Source: Anthonomus grandis grandis | Lineage: Eukaryota > Arthropoda > Insecta > Coleoptera > Curculionidae | Reading direction: 5' to 3' | Length of the DNA: 64,000 bases | Assembly: GCF_022605725.1 (NCBI RefSeq) | Contig: NC_065554.1 | Coordinates: forward strand, 25,253,100 to 25,317,099 | Shown here: in pieces, positions 59,241-64,000 of the stretch | Layout of the letters: each line of letters begins with the position of its first letter | Numbering within the stretch: the first letter of the stretch is position 1 | Position numbers and translations under genes: made by a program | The notes under the pieces: model-generated | What the model was told of the DNA's origin: nothing | The model's database searches: none | Seen by the model: the letters and a program-made list of their open reading frames with translations, nothing else

Positions 59241-59439
59241 TCTGGAATGTGTATTTGACGATAGTTTTCCAGGAGGTTCTTTTAGCTAGATTTATCAATT
59301 TAATTCAATAGCCTGAGGCACGCTGTTGGTAATATAAAACATGAAATCAGAGTATAATTGCAACTTCTTCAAAAGAAAGTGAAGTAATTTCTTATTTCAC
59401 ACGATTAAAATCGTAATTTTTTCAAGCCTGTTGTCATCA

Positions 59440-59660
59440 GTTTCAACTTCTTTTAATTTCCGCCCACACAGCCAGGTCTGGGGAAATTATATGATAAATG
59501 GCTAAAAACTGTTGGGCGCCAAAATTGCGCCTGCGACTATCCCGAGTAAATCGATAATGTAGACCCGGCTTTACCATTGGTATGATAGTGCCCTAAAATA
59601 ATTATATTTTTTTTAGTTGCGCCCTTTCCTTTTGCTCCTGTAGAGAAATTATTTGCGGTT
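59440..59660. other. Short GC-elevated stretch with primer-binding-site-like word
   Basis: On the minus strand it contains TTGGCGCCCAACAGT (about 59507-59521). The same 15 bases occur on the plus strand near 61727. No long terminal repeat was recognised around either copy. Confidence 0.3.
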
Positions 59661-59879
59661 AAATTATGTTCAGAATAAAACTCAAAAAACTGCAAGAGAA
59701 GGATTCACCTTAAAAAAATAATTTTTTACTTGTAGCTTGAATTAAATTAGTTCAAAAGCTGTGCATATCATAAGCATTTTAAATATTTTCTAGAATATTT
59801 TCCAGACAAATAAAGTCACTTTCCACTTCTTCCAAAGAAATTGACGTAATTTCTTATCTCACATAATTAAAATCTTGTT

Positions 59880-61085
59880 TCCTTCCAGGCAGCCTTGTTT
59901 GGCTTCCTTGAGGCTTTTAAAGTGATTTTCTATTGCTGTTGGCACATTTCCCAAACAGATGAAATCAGTTTCTACTTCTTGCAAGTAGTTGAACTCATTT
60001 TGGAGTTCCTCTAGGAAATCAAAGTTATTTTTGAGTTTTCCCGGATTATTGAAATAAGCTGAAGTCAGTCTTTATCAATTTTAGGTCCATTCAAGACTTT
60101 TTTATTTCCTGTTAGCAGTCAAATCAGGTCTTCTGTCCAGGCACTTCAATTTGCTTTTCAGTTCATAGTCCATCCAAGGAGTCTCATTTTTCCTTCATTT
60201 TAGGCAATTGAAGTATGTCTTTAAATATTTAGTAAAATTATTTTTTTTCCAGGCAGACCAGATTTTAGGTTAATTGCCTGAAAAAAGTAAGTCAGCCTTT
60301 CCACTCTTTAGAACAAATTTTTCGTGAATATGACTTGCTTCTTGAAAAAAGTCCAAGTGATTAACTGCCTGGAAAAACACACTCTTTAATGTCAATTTCC
60401 TGGAGAGAGTCCAAATGAGTAACTTTTTAAAATTGGGTAAACAATATTTTCCAACTGCCTGTAAGACTATTTTTATTAACATCAACTCCCTGGAAGTTGA
60501 CAAATGATCAACTGTCTGGAAGAACCATTTTAATATAAAATTTATTCCAGGCAATTGAGGCAATTATTATTATTTCATTCAGGAAATCGAGGATAGTGAT
60601 TTCCAGGAAGTAATACTTTAAAAATTCCAGGCACTTAAAATGTGACTGAGGAGGAAATCAAAATGTACTACTTGAAAGAACCAAGAAATCACTCGATGAA
60701 TTGCAACTGCTTAGACAAAAAAAAATTCAGGCTTATATATTCGAGGCTAAAAAACAGGAATAAACCGGACTGTTTTTTCATTATTACCTTCACGTTACGA
60801 AGAAGGAAAAAGCTCATCAAGTGCTTGTGCAAATAACCCTCAAGTGCCTGGACAAAAAAAATATATTTTAGGCAATTTGCGTTGATAGACTTTATTATAA
60901 TTTTATGCAGGCAGTCCAGGGTAGTGAATCTTACTTAAGGAACAGTTAAGATATTCCAGGCACTTTCGGTCTGGTACTGTTTCCTCATAAATAACTTCAC
61001 ATTCCAGGAAGAAGGAAAAATTCTTTAACTACACAAATAACCAAGAAATACCACCATAGGCAAATAAATTTTAAGTGCCTGGAAG
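59880..61085. repeat. Third CAGGCA-motif cluster, mixed orientation
   Basis: Copies such as TTCCAGGCAGCC, GTCCAGGCACTTCAA, TTCCAGGCAATTGAGG and TTCCAGGCACTT (forward) alternate with AACTGCCTGGAAAAA, AACTGTCTGGAAGAA and AAGTGCCTGGAAGAA (inverted). Unlike the larger arrays the CC form dominates, and neighbouring copies often face each other. Confidence 0.8.
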
Positions 61086-61399
61086 AAAAGAAAAACTACA
61101 CCAGTCAGTTAACAAAATTTGCTTTTTCCAACTCAAAGGTTCTAAAATCTGGCAACCGTTATTCGAGTTAAAAAACCCTTCCCTACCTTCTCTCCCTTTT
61201 TGCATTAAACCAAAAAGATCTAAATAATTTTCAATTCGAGTTCCAATTAACTCCAACTGTTAAATAAATCACTCTGCCCGAATGCCAAGCTTTGAAAGAG
61301 GTCAGACTAAACTCCCAAGAAATTTTGAGAATCTTAAACAAAATTGTTGGCACAGCGAACGGAAGATGTGCTCTATGACCTCTGAAAAGCATTCGACAC

Positions 61400-61970
61400 A
61401 CTTTTGGCATCCAACTCACGTGATCTAAGTTCATCCGATAAAATCTAGTTTACTAACATTTTTATTGACTTAAACACGCCATTAAACCAAATAATCTTGC
61501 CCTTTAAAGAGTAAGTAAGCGGTAAAGGCCTTCCTTACTAAAATAGATGCTGGTACTATTACGCCTTCGTAATAATAGAAATTTACCAAACCAGTATAAT
61601 CATCCGACTCCATTTTCGTAAATGATCGTATGACGGCGAGACTGAAAGCGATCGTACACCGAAAGACCTTTTGTGATCGTTGTATTAAACTTCGTAAATC
61701 CGATGGTTTTCGATAAAATAATTATTGGCGCCCAACAGTGTGGTATTCGTAGTTCACTACGAAAATAGCCTAAAAAACCCTTAGGCTTCTGTTCAATTAA
61801 TCAAATTAATCCAATAAAAAATCCTCTAGTCTATGTTCTTCGATTTCGAGTAAAAGGATGACGAGATTAGATTATTACCGAGGCCGTGGCAAAAGCGTTT
61901 TCGCGCCCACACACTCGACAGAAATAGGCAAACGATTTTCATAAATTTATATGAGTGTTCCCTATTTATA
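61400..61970. other. GC-elevated island, candidate noncoding element
   Basis: Contains ATGATCGTATGACGG, GAAAGCGATCGTACACCG, the TTGGCGCCCAACAGT word (about 61727-61741) and the near-perfect palindrome TTCGTAGTTCACTACGAA (61746-61763). No coding evidence. Confidence 0.4.
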
Positions 61971-62069
61971 TATGTATATGTTAAACATGGTGGCTAAATT
62001 GTATTTTTAGACTCGGATATCGTGTTTTGTGGGTTTTTTCTCAGTGGTTTTATAAGGAATTGATAAATG

Positions 62070-64000
62070 GAAGAGATCTAAATATATGGACGTACCAGTC
62101 AATTAAATTATATAAGTGTCCAGGTAGACTGATTGAAGTTTAAAGTTATAAAAATGTCACAAATATCATTAAAACTTGAACCACAATTTCAGTAAACTCA
62201 ATGGGCAGTTGTTGCAATCGAAATAGTGGTGTCATCAGCAAAAAGAACTCTAATAGAATTTACCAAATATTGAAACAAACTCAATGGAGCTGTCATCGAA
62301 CTAGTAGTGTCTATAGTCTACCAAAGACTAAATCAAATAATTGAATTTAATATTCTAGACCATCATTACAACAAAATCATTCGCTGTGATCTTTTTCATT
62401 GATATATTTTCCACCTTTCTATTATGCAGAATCCCAATGCAGCCTTCTGTTGCATCCAAACCATTGGTGTCATCAGCAAAAGATACGTCATTTGCATTAT
62501 AGATTCCTATCTTATTTAAATGAGTTATAGTATTGGAACAATTGGATTCTTTTTTTGATTGACTGCATTATCTACTAAATCATAAATTTGTGATGCTGTC
62601 AAAGGAGCTTGGTCAATTAACAATTGGAAAAAGGAGACCATCTAAATATATGGACGTAAAAGTCAATTAAATTATATAAGTGTCCAATCTTAATCTCATT
62701 TATTTAACTTTAAAGTCCATAAAAAAAACTCAAACCATAATTTCAGTAAAATCCATGGAGCTTTACAGGGACCTGTTGCAATCGAACAAATCAGTAAAAT
62801 AGAATGTACATTAGGCTTCTACAGTTTACCAAGGATTAAAATAATAAAATTCAAATCACAAACCAGATTATCATCACAAAATGATTAATAGTGATTATTT
62901 TTATGGATATATAACCAACATTCCACATATCTATCATTCAGATCCCAATGGAGCCTTCTATAGGTATCATCAGCAAAAGGAACGTCATTTGCATTATAGA
63001 GTCTAATCTTATTTGAATGAGGAATAGTATTGGAACAACTGGATTTTCTGTTTAATTGATTACATCATTTTCTAATTTATGAGTCTTTGTAGCTGTCAAA
63101 TAAACTTTCACAATTGAAATAGTACTGTCATCGGCAAATTAAATCATTTAATTTTTCTGTAAATTAACTCAACGCAATATCATAAAAACTCAAACCATAA
63201 TTTAACTAAATTCAATAGAACTTCAAAAGCACATGTTTCAATGGAAATAGAGCTGTTATTAGCAACAGGGACTATAGTCCCCACTTCAATTAATTTTAAT
63301 CCAACTTCTCTGCCATTGAGAATGTCAATGAATCATTTTTTTACAACCAAACTAGTGGTGTCATCTGCAAAAAAGATAAATAGTACTGGAACAGCTGGAT
63401 TTGTTATATGAGTGACTGCATCATCTAGCTACTAACTGATGGGTCTTTGTCACTGTCTTTAAATGAGCTTTGACAATTAAAAGAGTGGCGTCATCGGCAA
63501 AAACTACTGTACCTATAATCTTCTACTATTTGCCAAATATGCAAATAAGGCCTGTTGTTAAAGTTGTAGTGTCATCAGCAAAACGAACTGTATCTCTTTG
63601 GTAGACTGAAGCGGAATGAAATTCAATTTAATATTCCAGGTTCTCATCCTAAAATCATTCGTTGCAATCTGATGCAAGCAAAATATTGGTGTCATCTGCT
63701 AAAGGAACATTTTTTGCATTATAGAGTCACTCTTTTATTTAAATGAAAAATAATATTGGAAGAACTGGAAGCTTCGTCATTAATTGCATCGTCTACTAAC
63801 TTATGAGTTGTTGACACTATCAAATGAGCTTTGACAAACTAACTGTCATCGGCTAAAAGAATCCTACCTATAGTCTTCTATTATTTTCTCAATACTCAAA
63901 TAAACCCATTGGAGCTGACATTGAAGCAATAGTGTCATCATCAAAATGAACTCTACAGTCTATCAAAGACTAAAACAAATAAATTCAATTCAAGATCCAG
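62070..64000 (-). repeat. Degenerate repeat array with conserved GTGTCATC-GCAAA core (minus-strand FADDT)
   Basis: The core GGTGTCATCAGCAAA or close variants starts at about 62228, 62466, 62963, 63124, 63357, 63487, 63568, 63688, 63842 and 63931. On the minus strand each reads TTTGC-GATGACAC, that is F-A-D-D-T. Three flank types alternate (ACGTCATTTGCATTATAGAG, CTATAGTCTTCTACTATT, CTCTATAGTCTACCAAAG). A larger duplication is seen in CTAAATATATGGACGTA with GTCAATTAAATTATATAAGT at 62079 and 62641. The array runs to the window edge. Confidence 0.8.

Noticed and set aside
59500..61741. LTR retrotransposon suggested by TGGCGCCCAAC primer-binding-site-like words
   Set aside because: No long terminal repeats, no polypurine tract, no gag or pol similarity between or beside the two words.
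1..64000. tRNA, rRNA or snRNA genes
   Set aside because: I looked for cloverleaf-type A and B boxes (TGGCNNAGTGG, GGTTCGANTCC) and found no convincing pair on either strand. A covariance-model search would be decisive.

Overview
This is a very AT-rich eukaryotic window with no intact protein-coding gene. The transposon set (Tc1/mariner with DUF4817-type transposase, Penelope-like element, CR1/Jockey-type LINEs, a LINE of the craniofacial-development-protein-2-like type common in insect genomes) points to an arthropod, most likely an insect. A beetle would fit, but I cannot prove the order. The DNA looks like a large intron or an intergenic desert.

The layout is islands in a sea. About fifteen short islands of clearly higher GC, mostly 200-600 bp (for example 3.6, 5.4, 7.0, 11.2, 15.9, 19.3, 26, 31, 33.6, 40, 48.3, 54.5, 59.0 and 61.7 kb), are separated by AT-rich stretches. 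Many of those stretches are filled by their own degenerate tandem-repeat family: a 174-bp satellite (5.8-7.0 kb), TTAATTAA-rich repeats (7.9-10.9 and 12-15.7 kb), a poly-A/T repeat (20.3-25.4 kb), a ~269/538-bp repeat (27-28.6 kb), a 170-bp satellite (29.25-30.64 kb), a 67-bp repeat (32.8-33.4 kb), a ~250-330-bp repeat (34.4-36.7 kb), a ~370-bp repeat (37.3-38.7 kb), arrays of a short CAGGCA motif (40.8-45.8, 50.5-58.3 and 59.9-61.1 kb) and a repeat carrying a GTGTCATC-GCAAA motif (62-64 kb). I see no coding support in the islands. Regulatory function is inference.

Mobile DNA: a LINE relic with a Penelope relic inside it (0.16-3 kb), a LINE reverse-transcriptase relic on the minus strand (4.5-5.1 kb), LINE relics on the plus strand (16.9-17.5 and 58.65-58.9 kb), one full-length but dead mariner-type element with ~520-bp terminal inverted repeats (21064-23441), a mariner-type transposase relic (46.5-46.9 kb, minus), and two MITEs with TA duplications and ~125-bp inverted ends (48725-49533 and 51127-51511).

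The most interesting hypotheses are: (1) three minus-strand sites (17.85, 19.20 and 40.37 kb) where a 3' splice site is directly joined to a 5' splice site (CAG|GTAAGY), as in recursive splicing of giant introns; (2) a TTTCAGGCAG motif repeated dozens of times, mainly in one orientation at 50.5-58.3 kb and in the opposite one at 40.8-45.8 kb; (3) an array at 62-64 kb whose conserved core reads FADDT, the reverse-transcriptase catalytic box, on the minus strand. All were found by eye, and repeat boundaries are approximate.
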